39,723 bases of DNA from Planctomycetaceae bacterium (GCA_021294835.1 JAJTDF010000025.1:1-39723); one strand, 5' to 3'; counted from the first letter of the stretch, positions 15,359-24,561 are shown. Numbers and translations: made by a program. Notes: generated by a model not told the origin, from the sequence alone.

Positions 15359-17707
15359 TCAGAGCGATCTCATGCGCGCTGCGAACACCAGCCACTCCAC
15401 CGTCAGCAGCAACACCGCGAACAGCAGCAGCACCGGCCACAACTCGCGGGGCCGCACCAGTGCCGGGGCGGCGTCGCCGCCGGTGGGCATCCCGGCTGGC
15501 CGTTGCCCGGCGTTGCTCTCCATCCTCAGTTCGGTTGCCGACTCGCTCACCAGATTCACCGGCAGCAGCGTGTCACCCGGCTCGGCGCCGGTCTGGTCAC
15601 CGGGCAGGCGGGCGACGTACAGCCCGGCTTTCTCCAGCACACCGAAGGACACCGTTGCCCGCGCCGCCCGACCACCGGCCCCCGCGATGGTCCCCGCGGC
15701 TGACACCTCCTGCCGCATCCCCGCCAATGTTGGAGGCGTCGCCGAGGCGATGCGAACCGGTTCGCCGGTTTCCGCCAGCCTGAACAGATCGATCGTCAGC
15801 GGGTTGCCCGCGGGGTCGGTCCGCACCGGCAGCGGCAATGTCGCCGGCGAAACCGTGGTGGCCGCCCGCCCTTCCAGGGCCGTTGCCCGCGCCGTCAGGT
15901 ACTCCACCGCCGAGAGCATGAACACCGGGAACGACACGTCCGCCGGCCAGTTGCTGTCCCCCGGTCGGAAGGCCACCGCGACGTGCTTGGGGCCCGGCGT
16001 GTCGCCGGCGGATGTTCCGGCCCTGGCCTGGCCGCCGGTCGGTTGGGCCCCGGCCGGCTCGGCCAAGGCAATCGCCGCCCCGAGGGGCGATTCCGCCAGC
16101 ACCGTCACCCTGATTGTTCCGCCGCCCACCGTGCCGGCCTGCTCCGTCCAGTTCAGCCGCCCCGGCCGGCGGACGAAGACCGCATCAAGCCCGGCATAGC
16201 GCATCACCGGGTGCGAGCGCAGCCAAGAGACGAACCGCAGGTTGTCCGCCGGCGCCCCCTCGCCCGCGGGCGTGAAGGTCAGGCCCGACTCGCGCGGGGC
16301 TGCGGCGAACGACAGCGTCGGCGCCGGGGCCGGCGTCTCGGCACTCACGCGATCAAACACCACCAGGTCCGCCGGCTGCAGCGCGATGAGCCCCGACCGC
16401 CCCGCCCACTGCGTGTAGCCCTCCGCGCTGGTGGTGCGCACCGCGTTGGGGCGAAGGCCGCTGGGGTCGGCGATGTCGCGCAGAATCGCCAGCAGCAGGG
16501 GGTCGGCATCACGCCCGTCCGGGCCTGGGGCCACCATCAAAATGCGCGGCGGTTCGGCCCGGGGCAGCAGCACCATGGCGGCGTTGTCGGACATCAGCGC
16601 GTCCGGCTCAAGCAGGGCCAGCTTCAGCACCTCGCCCCCGGCCGGAGAGAGCCCGCTCAGCGTGAAGGCCACGGTTCCTTCCAGCGCCGGCGGCACAGCC
16701 CCCGGCACCGGCGTGAGCGTCACCGTCTGAATCCCGCTCGGCGTCGCCAGGAATGCCCCGTCTGGCAGATTGGGCCGATCGGCCAGTGTTCCGGCCGGCG
16801 CCAGCCGCAGCTCCACCGACACCGGCCGTGCGGCCGTTCCCGGCGAGCGCAGTCGGCCGAACACACGCACCGTGCCCAGGTCCTGCTCATCGCGGCGGGC
16901 CCCCAGGCCCACGATGCCCGCGTTGCTCAGCGGCCGGGGCTCCTCGACGGGCACCATCTGCAGGTCCACACCCGGCGGAATCGGCACGTTGGCCGGCCAG
17001 GGCGACGCTGACACCAGCAGCACCCGCAGTGGCTGGCGGCCCGTCTCGCCCTCGCTGCCGGCGCTCTCGGCCAGCGCGGCGCGAAGCAGGTCCAGCAGCG
17101 CGTCGATCCGGGCGGGCTGGTCTGCCGGTTGCAGCCGGCCCAGCGCATCGGCGATCACGCCCGCGTCGGCCGTGAACGGCGTTTCGGCCCGGGCCTCACC
17201 GGCCAGACTTGCCAGCATCACCCGTGATCCACCGCCCGCACCCCCCGCACCCCCCGCACCCCCACCGATCCCCAGCCCCAGCCGCTGCAGCAGCGATTCC
17301 AGCCCCGAACCGCTCCGCAGCAGCAGCGTGGGCAGCAGATCGCGGGCCTCGTCCACCGCCCTGGCCAGCCGCGGCTCGGCGCCCGGCGTTGCGGGGTCGC
17401 GAACCGCCATGGCCGCCGACCGGTCGATCACCAGCACCGTCGCCGGCGCCGCCCCGCCGTCGATCGCCGGCCGACCGGCGGCCAGAATCAAGCACGCCAC
17501 CGCCAGCAACTGCAGGAACAGCAGCCATGATGGCCGGATGCGTGCGAACGGCACGTTCACCTGCAGGTCGTGCACCGCCCGCTCCCACAGCAAAGTGGAA
17601 CTGATCCGCAGCGGCTTGCGGCGCAGCCGCAGGAAGTACAGCAGCAGCAACGCCGGCACCGTCACCGCCGCGGCCAGCACCGCCGAGCCGGGATCCAGCA
17701 GCCTCAT
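15359..17707 (-). CDS. BatA-type N-terminal domain protein with VWA-like region
   Basis: A 782-aa membrane protein with the layout of planctomycete BatA/VWA proteins. Two N-terminal hydrophobic segments (about residues 9-26 and 61-77) flank the conserved KPLRISSTLLWERAVHDLQV stretch of the BatA (aerotolerance regulator) N-terminal domain. A VWA-like beta strand VLVIDRSAAM (91-100) follows, then a long soluble region, and a C-terminal membrane helix at about 752-775. In VWA domains the metal site reads DxSxS; here it is Asp95-Arg-Ser97-Ala-Ala99, so the second Ser is missing and metal binding may be lost. The start codon overlaps the stop of rlmE (ATGA), so the two are coupled. No moxR-like ATPase is visible. 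It converges with the small membrane protein gene. Confidence 0.8.
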   Translation of the reverse strand: MRLLDPGSAVLAAAVTVPALLLLYFLRLRRKPLRISSTLLWERAVHDLQVNVPFARIRPSWLLFLQLLAVACLILAAGRPAIDGGAAPATVLVIDRSAAMAVRDPATPGAEPRLARAVDEARDLLPTLLLRSGSGLESLLQRLGLGIGGGAGGAGGAGGGSRVMLASLAGEARAETPFTADAGVIADALGRLQPADQPARIDALLDLLRAALAESAGSEGETGRQPLRVLLVSASPWPANVPIPPGVDLQMVPVEEPRPLSNAGIVGLGARRDEQDLGTVRVFGRLRSPGTAARPVSVELRLAPAGTLADRPNLPDGAFLATPSGIQTVTLTPVPGAVPPALEGTVAFTLSGLSPAGGEVLKLALLEPDALMSDNAAMVLLPRAEPPRILMVAPGPDGRDADPLLLAILRDIADPSGLRPNAVRTTSAEGYTQWAGRSGLIALQPADLVVFDRVSAETPAPAPTLSFAAAPRESGLTFTPAGEGAPADNLRFVSWLRSHPVMRYAGLDAVFVRRPGRLNWTEQAGTVGGGTIRVTVLAESPLGAAIALAEPAGAQPTGGQARAGTSAGDTPGPKHVAVAFRPGDSNWPADVSFPVFMLSAVEYLTARATALEGRAATTVSPATLPLPVRTDPAGNPLTIDLFRLAETGEPVRIASATPPTLAGMRQEVSAAGTIAGAGGRAARATVSFGVLEKAGLYVARLPGDQTGAEPGDTLLPVNLVSESATELRMESNAGQRPAGMPTGGDAAPALVRPRELWPVLLLFAVLLLTVEWLVFAARMRSL

Positions 17708-18429
17708 CGCGTCCTCTCCTGATCCGCAGGCGGCTTCCGCTTGTGCGGCGGCACCGGACGGGCCAGCGGATCCGGCGTTGCACCGCCCGAGGGCCCGGCG
17801 GGCGTGCTGGGCGGGCGATACCCGGCCCCCAGAATGAACATCTCGCGTGAGAGATCACGCGTCGCGTCCGGACGCAGCCCCTTGGCCTCGCGGAACAACT
17901 TCTGGCACTCGGCCAGCAGGTCCGGGTACACCTCGCCCTCGAACACCTTCATCACCAGGTGCCCGCCCGGCCGCAGCAGTGGAGGCAGCAAACCCAGCAC
18001 CGTGCGGCATAGTTCCACCGAGCGGAAGTGGTCGGCCTGTGGTGAACCGGTGGTGTTTGGAGCCATGTCCGAGAGCACCACGTCAAAGGCGGTGGGGGGC
18101 TGGGCGTCACCCTCGCGAGCGGCCAGGGCCAGCAGTTCCGCCGGCGGAACGGTGCGGGCGTCGCCCACGATGGCACGCACGGTCGGCCCAACCGGCGCGG
18201 TGATCCGCTGCAGGTCGATCCCCACCACGCGGCCGTTCGGCCCCACCAGCTTCTCGGCCACCTGCAGCCAACTGCCCGGTGCGCAGCCGATGTCCAGCAC
18301 TGTCTGGCCTTTGCGGAGGAAATGGCGGCGTTCCTGCACCTCCAGCAGTTTGTACGCCGAGCGGGCGACGTAGCCGTCCTCTTTGGCCTTGCGGAAATAG
18401 ACGTCGTGAAGTTCGCGTGGACGGGGCAT
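17704..18429 (-). CDS. rlmE: 23S rRNA 2'-O-methyltransferase RlmE (FtsJ/RrmJ family)
   Basis: A 241-aa SAM-dependent methyltransferase that in this family methylates the 2'-OH of a uridine in the A-loop of 23S rRNA. The SAM-binding motif is VLDIGCAPGSW (44-54). The catalytic tetrad Lys-Asp-Lys-Glu is intact: Lys27 in SAYKLLE, Asp121 in LSDMAPN, Lys161 in LVMKVFEG and Glu196 in SREMFILG. The C-terminus extends about 30 residues beyond the domain with Pro/Arg/Lys-rich sequence. It begins 7 nt after the stop of the beta-CASP hydrolase gene and its stop overlaps the BatA-like start by 4 nt, so the three form an operon. Pairing with a predicted RNA-processing hydrolase fits an RNA-metabolism unit. 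Confidence 0.93.
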   Translation of the reverse strand: MPRPRELHDVYFRKAKEDGYVARSAYKLLEVQERRHFLRKGQTVLDIGCAPGSWLQVAEKLVGPNGRVVGIDLQRITAPVGPTVRAIVGDARTVPPAELLALAAREGDAQPPTAFDVVLSDMAPNTTGSPQADHFRSVELCRTVLGLLPPLLRPGGHLVMKVFEGEVYPDLLAECQKLFREAKGLRPDATRDLSREMFILGAGYRPPSTPAGPSGGATPDPLARPVPPHKRKPPADQERTR

Positions 18430-18436
18430 GGTGTGC

Positions 18437-19837
18437 TTAGGCGGGACGGGCTGAGAGGTCGATCACATCACCGTTGACCGGCAGTCGCACGTCCACCCCG
18501 TGCCGGGTGCGGAGCTTCTCCGCCAGAGGTGTGCGGGCACGGTCTTCGCCATGGGTCAGCACGACCATCGGCCTTGACGCGGCCATCGGCTTGAACCAAT
18601 CCAGCAGCGCCGACTGTCCGGCGTGGGCGCTCAGGCCGCCCAGCGTGTGAATGCGGGCACGCACGAGGATGTCCTCGCCGTGGATGCGGACCCGCTCGGC
18701 CCCGTCGATCAGCCGGCGGCCCAGCGAGCCCTGCGACATGAAGCCCACCAGCACCACCGACACGCCCTTACGCCAGAGGTTGTGCTTGAGGTGGTGAAGA
18801 ATCCGGCCGGCATCGCACATGCCTGAACCGGCGATGATGATCGCCGGATCCCAGCGTTCGTTGAGCGCCCGCGATTCCGCCGGTGTGACCAGATAGTTCA
18901 CACGCTCAAACCCCCGGCGGATCTCGCCGTGCCGACGCCGCGTGTCATCGTCCAGAATGCCCTGGTGCTTGCCGTAGAGCTCCGTCGCCCGGATGGCCAT
19001 CGGCGAATCCAGGTAGATCGGGATGTCGGGAATGGAGCCCTCACGAAGCATCTCCGTGAGGTAGTACAGCAGCAACTGCGTCCGGCCAACCGCGAACGCC
19101 GGAATCAGCACCTTGGACTTGTTCCACGCCGCCTGCTTGATGATCTCGCGGAACTCGTCGACGGTCTGCTGCAGCGGGCGGTGGTCGCGGTCGCCGTAGG
19201 TGCTCTCCATGAACACCACGTCGGCGTGGTCGAACGTCACCGGGTCGGCCAGCAGCGGCACATGGCTCTGGCCGATGTCGCCCGAGAAGATGATCGTCTT
19301 GGTCGAGCCGTTCTCCTGAACCGTCATCTCCAGCGAGGCGGACCCGAGGATGTGCCCCGCATCCACCAGCCGGATCTTCACACCGTGGGCGATCTGCCGA
19401 AGTTCACCGTACGGCAGCGGGTTGAATCGGTTGCACACCGCTTCAACGTCGGAATCGGTGAATAGCGGCTCAATCGGCGGCTCGCCCCGACGCTCGCGCT
19501 TGCGGTTCTCACGCTCGGTGTCCATCGCCTGGATGTTGGCCGCGTCGGCCAGCAGGATGCGGGCCAGATCGGCGGTGGCCGGAGTGCAGTGCACCGGACA
19601 GCGAAGGCCCCGGGCGGGCAGCATCGGCAGGCGGCCGGCGTGGTCGATGTGGGCGTGGGTCAGCACCGCCGCGTCCAACTGGGCGGGCTCCACCGCCCCC
19701 AGGGATTCGTTCTTCTCATCGGCCTTGGCGTACCCCTGGAACATGCCCATGTCGACCAGAACGCGGGCCTGGCTGGTCTGCACCAGATAGCACGAACCGG
19801 TCACTTCCCCTCCCGCTCCGCAGACGTGGATCTTCAT
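18437..19837 (-). CDS. Beta-CASP metallo-beta-lactamase-fold RNA-processing hydrolase
   Basis: A 466-aa protein of the beta-CASP group (CPSF73-like RNA nucleases). Metal-site motifs are HAHIDH (61-66), DAGHILGSASLEM and FSGDIGQSH. The beta-CASP region follows with AFAVGRTQLLLYYL and AGSGMCDAGRILHHLKHNL, and C-terminal LSAHAGQSALLDWF and VVLTHGED complete the set. Length is normal. Members act as endo- and/or exonucleases on RNA in the cytoplasm; the substrate is unknown here. It is the first gene of a three-gene operon with rlmE and the BatA-like gene, and is divergent from the regulator at 19979 with a 141-bp gap. Confidence 0.9.
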   Translation of the reverse strand: MKIHVCGAGGEVTGSCYLVQTSQARVLVDMGMFQGYAKADEKNESLGAVEPAQLDAAVLTHAHIDHAGRLPMLPARGLRCPVHCTPATADLARILLADAANIQAMDTERENRKRERRGEPPIEPLFTDSDVEAVCNRFNPLPYGELRQIAHGVKIRLVDAGHILGSASLEMTVQENGSTKTIIFSGDIGQSHVPLLADPVTFDHADVVFMESTYGDRDHRPLQQTVDEFREIIKQAAWNKSKVLIPAFAVGRTQLLLYYLTEMLREGSIPDIPIYLDSPMAIRATELYGKHQGILDDDTRRRHGEIRRGFERVNYLVTPAESRALNERWDPAIIIAGSGMCDAGRILHHLKHNLWRKGVSVVLVGFMSQGSLGRRLIDGAERVRIHGEDILVRARIHTLGGLSAHAGQSALLDWFKPMAASRPMVVLTHGEDRARTPLAEKLRTRHGVDVRLPVNGDVIDLSARPA

Positions 19838-19978
19838 ATCCGATCATTGGAAGCCCGGCTCACCGGCGGATCAGGCCGCCCGCCGGCACCGGTGGCCCGA
19901 CTCGCGTCGCCGCGGCATGTTGGTGACTGCGGTGGTGTGCGGCTGCGTTGCCGGTCGCCAGGTGAGATACCGTCTGAG

Positions 19979-20737
19979 GTGGCCCAAAGCACCCCCAAGC
20001 CGATCAGCCCGGTGGCCTGGAAGATCGTCCTGCGGGTCGAGGACGTGGTGGCGGCGCGTTACCGCGAAGCCCTGACGCTGGCCGACATCGCCCGGGCCGT
20101 CGAACGGCACCCGGCGTACGTCTCGGCACTCTACCGGCGAGCCCGTGGACGCACCCTCAGTTCGTTCATCGCCGAGGTTCGCGTCCGCCATGCAGCGTCT
20201 CTGCTCCAGTGGGACGCTCTCACCGCCCTGCAGATCGCTGCCGCGAGCGGCTTTGGCTCCGTGAGCCGCTTCTACAGCGCATTCCGGCGCGTCACCGGCC
20301 ACTCGCCCCGATCGGCCCGGGCGTCAGGGCACGACCAGACACCCCCGGGGCCCTCGGCGCTGAGCGTCGTGGTCGCGTGGATCGACGACGCCCCGGAGAA
20401 CAACATCCGCGAGCGGCGCGGGCTGTACGCTGCCGGCATCGCGGTGGACTGCTTCGTGGATTCCGCACAGGCGCTGCGGGCGCTGCGGTTCGGCGGCTAC
20501 GCGCTGGTCATCACCGATTACCGCCGCAACACCGACGCGCACGGCGGGCCCGGGCTCGCCCATGCCATTCGCGCCGAGTTCCCCAACCTGCCGGTGCTCA
20601 TTTACTGCGGCTACGACTCACCGGCCCGCCGCCGCCAGGCGCAGCAGGCTGGGGCCCGGGGGCTGTTCGTGCGTCCGGAGGAACTGGTCGGCGCCGTTGT
20701 GTCAACCGTTCGTCAAGATCCGCCTGTGCGCAAATAA
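19979..20737 (+). CDS. Transcriptional regulator: AraC-type HTH followed by a receiver-like domain
   Basis: A 252-aa protein from the proposed GTG at 19979. Residues about 32-57 and 82-113 form the paired helix-turn-helix units of an AraC/XylS DNA-binding domain, ending GHSPRSA. The C-terminal half (about 129-246) looks like a response-regulator receiver: acidic IDDAPENN (Asp136, Asp137), candidate phospho-acceptor Asp180 in LVITDYRR, and FVRPEE near the end. The usual Thr/Ser is replaced by Cys210 and the usual Lys by Arg232, so phosphorylation may not follow the standard route. The domain order is the reverse of normal response regulators. The start is uncertain: no clear Shine-Dalgarno, and a GTG lies about 15 codons further up. 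No histidine kinase is adjacent. Its stop codon overlaps direct repeats that precede the next gene, a plausible target. Confidence 0.75.
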   Translation: MAQSTPKPISPVAWKIVLRVEDVVAARYREALTLADIARAVERHPAYVSALYRRARGRTLSSFIAEVRVRHAASLLQWDALTALQIAAASGFGSVSRFYSAFRRVTGHSPRSARASGHDQTPPGPSALSVVVAWIDDAPENNIRERRGLYAAGIAVDCFVDSAQALRALRFGGYALVITDYRRNTDAHGGPGLAHAIRAEFPNLPVLIYCGYDSPARRRQAQQAGARGLFVRPEELVGAVVSTVRQDPPVRK

Positions 20738-20794
20738 ACGAGACTCTCGCGCAAAAAAACAAGATGACGGACGGGCCTCCATCGGCGATACTCA
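20728..20794 (+). promoter_or_regulatory. Two 16-nt direct repeats 21 bp apart plus candidate promoter
   Basis: GCGCAAATAAACGAGA (20728-20743) and GCGCAAAAAAACAAGA (20749-20764) match at 14 of 16 positions and are exactly 21 bp apart. Two direct half-sites with this spacing are how AraC-family activators bind next to a promoter (AraC sites I1 and I2). Just downstream are a weak -35-like ATGACG (20764-20769) and a -10-like TACTCA (20789-20794), 62 bp before the start of the secreted-protein gene. The patch is conspicuously A-rich in a GC-rich region. The repeats are seen; binding by the adjacent regulator is inference. Confidence 0.6.
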
Positions 20795-20855
20795 CCCCAG
20801 AGTAGAGAGTGCATGCCCTCCGGTTGGGGGGCGAGTGCGTCCTTGGGGAGCCTCC

Positions 20856-23800
20856 ATGCCGTCAGTTCACCTGCCGCGCGGCCAAGCCGCAGATCGTTTC
20901 CTCCGCGTCCTGCAACGGGCCCTGGTCTGGCTGGTCGCGCTGGCCGTCACAGCCCCCGGCGGGGCCGTCTTCGGCCAGTGCGTCACCGGCGCGTTCTATC
21001 CGCTGGACTCCTGGTTCATCGCGTCGTCGGGCACCGTGGGGCTGGCGGTGGAGGACAACGGCGCCACCATCCGCATCGACGCCAACGGCGACGGGGTGAT
21101 CCAGCCCACCGAGCGGGCCCACCCCATGCCCGCCCCTTTGGCGCCGCCGTTCACCGCCTCAGCCACCTTGCGCGTCTCGCCGACCCGCCGCTACCTGTAC
21201 GCGACCGGCGGTCAGTCGGCGTCGGGTTGCTCCGGGGTCACCGTGCGTCTGTACCGGCTCCCCAATTCCAACAACTCCACCCCGGTGCTGCTGCACGAGG
21301 TGTGCCTGCCGAACGTCCTCCGCAGCAACATCTTCTTCGACGGGCAGTTGTTCCAGTCTGGTCCGGAGGCCTCGGGCGGATCGGGTGTTCCCTTCGCGGG
21401 GTTGCTGCACCAGCCCGCTCCGGGCGGCAACCTCACTCTCACGCTGCTCAGCCTCGCCAACCAGCCAAGCCCTCCCCGCGTCGACATCACCCCGCTGCGT
21501 CCCGGCGTCGGCGACATCCGCGTCGCCCGGGGCGGCCAGGCCCTCTACGTCCAGCACGACCTGTCCTCGCCGAGCAGCACCGATTACACCGTTGTCTCCA
21601 CCTGTCTGGCTACCTTCGGCCAGGTCCTCAATCCCGCCGGAGTCCCTCTGGCCAATGTCTCCGGCGGGCCTCTGGACGCTGAACTGCTCACCGCTGCCAG
21701 TGGCGTCAGCCCCATTCGCTTCACCCAGTCCGGCACCCCCTTTGCCGCCCTCTCCGCCCCGGACTGCTGCGCCGCACCGCCGCCCGTCGGCCAGGCCGCA
21801 CTGGCGGTCTCCAGCACCGTTGCCACCATCGCCACGCCGCCGCAGGTCCCCGTGCAATACACCATCTCGGTGTCCAACCCCGGCACCGTCGCCGCATCCA
21901 CCGTGGTCGTCACCGTCGACCTCCCGATCGGCAACGTCACCTTCGACTCCGCCTCCGACAACGGGCAACTCGTCGGCAACAGCGTCCGATGGGAACTGGC
22001 CACCCTGCCCTCAGGTGCTTCTGTTGGCCTCACGCTCACCCTCGTTCCCCAGTGCGCCCCGGCTCCCTATGTCGCCAACCTGCGCAACGTCCGCGCCTCC
22101 GCCGCCAACGCGCCCGTAGTTGGCTTCTCGCCCCCGCTTGATCGCCCCGCCGTGCAGGTGCCGCCCACCGATCCGCTGACCGTCTCGGCCACCCTCACGC
22201 CCGACGCCGGCACGCCCGTTCGCCCCGGCGACTCCCTCACCGCCACCATCACCCTCGCCAACACCCTCGCTCAGCCCCGCACCCAGTTGCGTTTCGCCTC
22301 GCCAGTGCTCGCCATCGGCTCCAACCTGGAGATCGAGCAGGTCCTCGCTACCAGCGCTGGCAGCAGCACGCTCGATGCCTCCGGCCTCTCCTGGGAGGGC
22401 GACCTGCCCGCCTCCGGCTCGGCCACCATCACGCTGCGTCTGCGGCTGGCCGCCTGCCTGCCCGTCGGCAGCGTGTCAACGCGGATCTCCACCTTCCTTC
22501 AGATAGTCAACTCCTGCCAGGCGCTGGTCTTGAGCCAGTTCATCAGCACGCCGGCCATCCCCGTCCTGCCCGATCTGCAACTGGCCATCGCCCTCGGCCC
22601 CATCAGCCCCGGCACCATCGGCCCCGCCGCCCAAGGCCGCCAGGCCGTGCGCGTCGGCACGCCCCTTCAACTGACCATCGGCCTGCAGAGCACCGCAACC
22701 GGCGGAGTCATGTCCACTCAGACGCGCCTGGTCCTTCCGCCCGAACTCTCGGTTGCTTCGCCGGTCTTCGCCGCCCCCGTTCCGCCCGGGGCGGCTTACG
22801 ACCCCGTCGAACGAACCATCACCCTTGATGCGGACCTCGCCGCCGGCGCCGCCGCGACCGCCGTGGTCAACCTCATCGCGCCCAGCCCCGCCGTCCGCGC
22901 CCGCCTGCTGGCCGAGTCCGGCCGCCCGGGCTGCGTCAGCGCCCGCGCCGAGTTGACCGTCTGCCCCGTTCCCGAGGTGCCCACCGGTCCGACGCTCTAC
23001 GGCCTCCGCTCCATTGAGGGCGTATGGATGATGCGACTGGGCATCGACACAGCGCCGGTTCCGTTTTTCGGCGGCAGCTTCGGCGGCAACTTCGGGTTCG
23101 ATGCGCTCCCCGGAGGGGACATGTGGATCGCCTCGGAGCCCATCGTGCGGTTCAACCCCGTCACGCTCAATCTCCAGTACGGCACCGATCCGGTGTCCTT
23201 CCCCAACGGCACCTTGGGCGCCGGCGGGATCTACACGCTGGACGCGGTCATCGATCCTGCCTCGAGCAACGTCTACTTCAGCGGCTCCGGCGGCTCCGGC
23301 TACGGCGCCCGCGTCGTCCGTTACGACCCCGCCGTGCCCCTGGCGGCCAACGTCAGCACCGACTTCACAAGCCTCTCAGTCGCCGGCTCGGCCATCCTGA
23401 CCTCGTCCGGCCTGCTGGTCTGCAACGGACCCTCCAACGTCGACATCTCCTCCGGCTACCGGGGCCTGCTCCGGCCGGTCATCGGCCCCAACGCCCCGGT
23501 GGTCAATTTCCCGCAGGTGCCCGCCGTCGCCGCGCCGCAGCCGATGTACACCTTCACCCCGCCCGGCGTGCGCCGCCCGACGTACCCCGTTGCCATCGCC
23601 CCCCGCAACGCTTTGACTTCGTGGGTCGTGCTGTGCTCGGAGTGGAACCTTGGCAGCCTCTTGACTCCCCAGGTTCGCACCCGGGTCTACGCGCTGGCGA
23701 TCTTCGACAATGCCGCCAGCACCTTCACCGTCGTGGTTGACGTGCTGGCCCACGATCAGGCCATCTCCGGCAACGGCACGCCCACCGCGCTGCCCACCCC

Positions 23801-24251
23801 GCTTATTCCCGCCAACCTCTCTTTCGCGTCCTTCGGCAACCGGGGCGTCAGTCTTGCCCCCGGCCTCGGCGGCAGCCTGCTGCTGGCCAGCCGCAGCACG
23901 CTGTACCGGATCGATTCACCGGAGGCCTCCCCGGTCGTCACCGTCCTGGTGGCCAACTTTCTCAACGACCCAACCGGCTTCAACACCAACAGCGATCTGG
24001 TCGCCCTCGGCACGCTCAACGCCACGCCGGTCGGCTGCAATCCCGCGGACATCACCGGGATCGGCGGCCCGCCCACTCCGCCCGATGGCACCCTGACCGG
24101 CGACGACTTCAACGCCTTCATCAACGCCTTCGCCGCGGCCGATGCGCTGGCCGACATCGTGTCCATCGGCGGCCTCCCGCCGCCCGACGGCCTGTTGACC
24201 GGCGACGACTTCAACGCGTTCATCGCCGCGTTCGCCGCGGGCTGTCCGTAA
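20856..24251 (+). CDS. Large secreted protein with DUF11-like repeats and tandem dockerin-like tail
   Basis: An 1131-aa exported protein. ATG 20856 has GGGAG 5 nt upstream and opens a signal peptide (basic start, hydrophobic ALVWLVALAV, cleavage probably after VFGQ near residue 42). An EF-hand-like loop IDANGDGVIQPTE follows the first ~30 mature residues. About 325-405, 440-530 and 605-695 are DUF11-like / conserved-repeat beta-sandwich domains with ISVSNPGTVAASTVVVTV-type sequence. About 711-1055 is Gly/Asn-rich beta sequence that resembles a propeller reading out positions, with YGLRSIEGVWMMRLG at its start. Residues 1064-1131 are two dockerin-like units (GIGG..PPDG.LTGDDFNAFI) ending GCP at the very C-terminus. 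Function is probably surface or extracellular structure or binding; no enzyme motif seen. It may be controlled by the regulator just upstream. Confidence 0.8.
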   Translation: MPSVHLPRGQAADRFLRVLQRALVWLVALAVTAPGGAVFGQCVTGAFYPLDSWFIASSGTVGLAVEDNGATIRIDANGDGVIQPTERAHPMPAPLAPPFTASATLRVSPTRRYLYATGGQSASGCSGVTVRLYRLPNSNNSTPVLLHEVCLPNVLRSNIFFDGQLFQSGPEASGGSGVPFAGLLHQPAPGGNLTLTLLSLANQPSPPRVDITPLRPGVGDIRVARGGQALYVQHDLSSPSSTDYTVVSTCLATFGQVLNPAGVPLANVSGGPLDAELLTAASGVSPIRFTQSGTPFAALSAPDCCAAPPPVGQAALAVSSTVATIATPPQVPVQYTISVSNPGTVAASTVVVTVDLPIGNVTFDSASDNGQLVGNSVRWELATLPSGASVGLTLTLVPQCAPAPYVANLRNVRASAANAPVVGFSPPLDRPAVQVPPTDPLTVSATLTPDAGTPVRPGDSLTATITLANTLAQPRTQLRFASPVLAIGSNLEIEQVLATSAGSSTLDASGLSWEGDLPASGSATITLRLRLAACLPVGSVSTRISTFLQIVNSCQALVLSQFISTPAIPVLPDLQLAIALGPISPGTIGPAAQGRQAVRVGTPLQLTIGLQSTATGGVMSTQTRLVLPPELSVASPVFAAPVPPGAAYDPVERTITLDADLAAGAAATAVVNLIAPSPAVRARLLAESGRPGCVSARAELTVCPVPEVPTGPTLYGLRSIEGVWMMRLGIDTAPVPFFGGSFGGNFGFDALPGGDMWIASEPIVRFNPVTLNLQYGTDPVSFPNGTLGAGGIYTLDAVIDPASSNVYFSGSGGSGYGARVVRYDPAVPLAANVSTDFTSLSVAGSAILTSSGLLVCNGPSNVDISSGYRGLLRPVIGPNAPVVNFPQVPAVAAPQPMYTFTPPGVRRPTYPVAIAPRNALTSWVVLCSEWNLGSLLTPQVRTRVYALAIFDNAASTFTVVVDVLAHDQAISGNGTPTALPTPLIPANLSFASFGNRGVSLAPGLGGSLLLASRSTLYRIDSPEASPVVTVLVANFLNDPTGFNTNSDLVALGTLNATPVGCNPADITGIGGPPTPPDGTLTGDDFNAFINAFAAADALADIVSIGGLPPPDGLLTGDDFNAFIAAFAAGCP

Positions 24252-24561
24252 CCCCATCTCAGGGCCTAGTCGCCGCAACCCGGCCGAGACCGCCGCCACG
24301 CGGGCACGGGGAAGATTGCCCGGATTGTCCTCTGCGCGGCCGAAGTCTCCAAAAACATCGTGTGCTGCAAGCGGTTTGTGTTACTCTGATCGCAGAGGCG
24401 AGAGCAGAGACAGACTGGCAAGTGTGCGTCCGAAGCGGCTCGCCCAGGGCCGGCTTGGGATACGTGATCTGCTCGTGCGCGGCGTACTTCCGCTGCGGTT
24501 TCGGTGACCATCCCTCACGCATCGCCGCGCAGTTCCGGGCGGCCACACCAAAGGACAGGCC
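24252..24561. other. 310-bp intergenic region with candidate promoter element
   Basis: A 6-bp dyad CGGGCA/TGCCCG (24301-24322) could act as a weak terminator for the upstream gene. An AT-richer patch at 24348-24390 contains the element TCCAAAAACAT and a -10-like TACTCT (24382-24387). A related patch, TCCAAACATG followed by TACACT, precedes the secreted-protein gene at 29281, so the two genes may share promoter architecture. No coding sequence is supported. Confidence 0.45.

Noticed and set aside
19589-19978. Longer N-terminus for the AraC-type regulator
   Set aside because: The added residues would overlap the well-supported beta-CASP gene on the opposite strand and are not AraC-like.
20562-20855. 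Upstream extension of the 1131-aa secreted protein
   Set aside because: It would place the signal peptide internally and overlap the regulator gene; ATG 20856 has a good Shine-Dalgarno.
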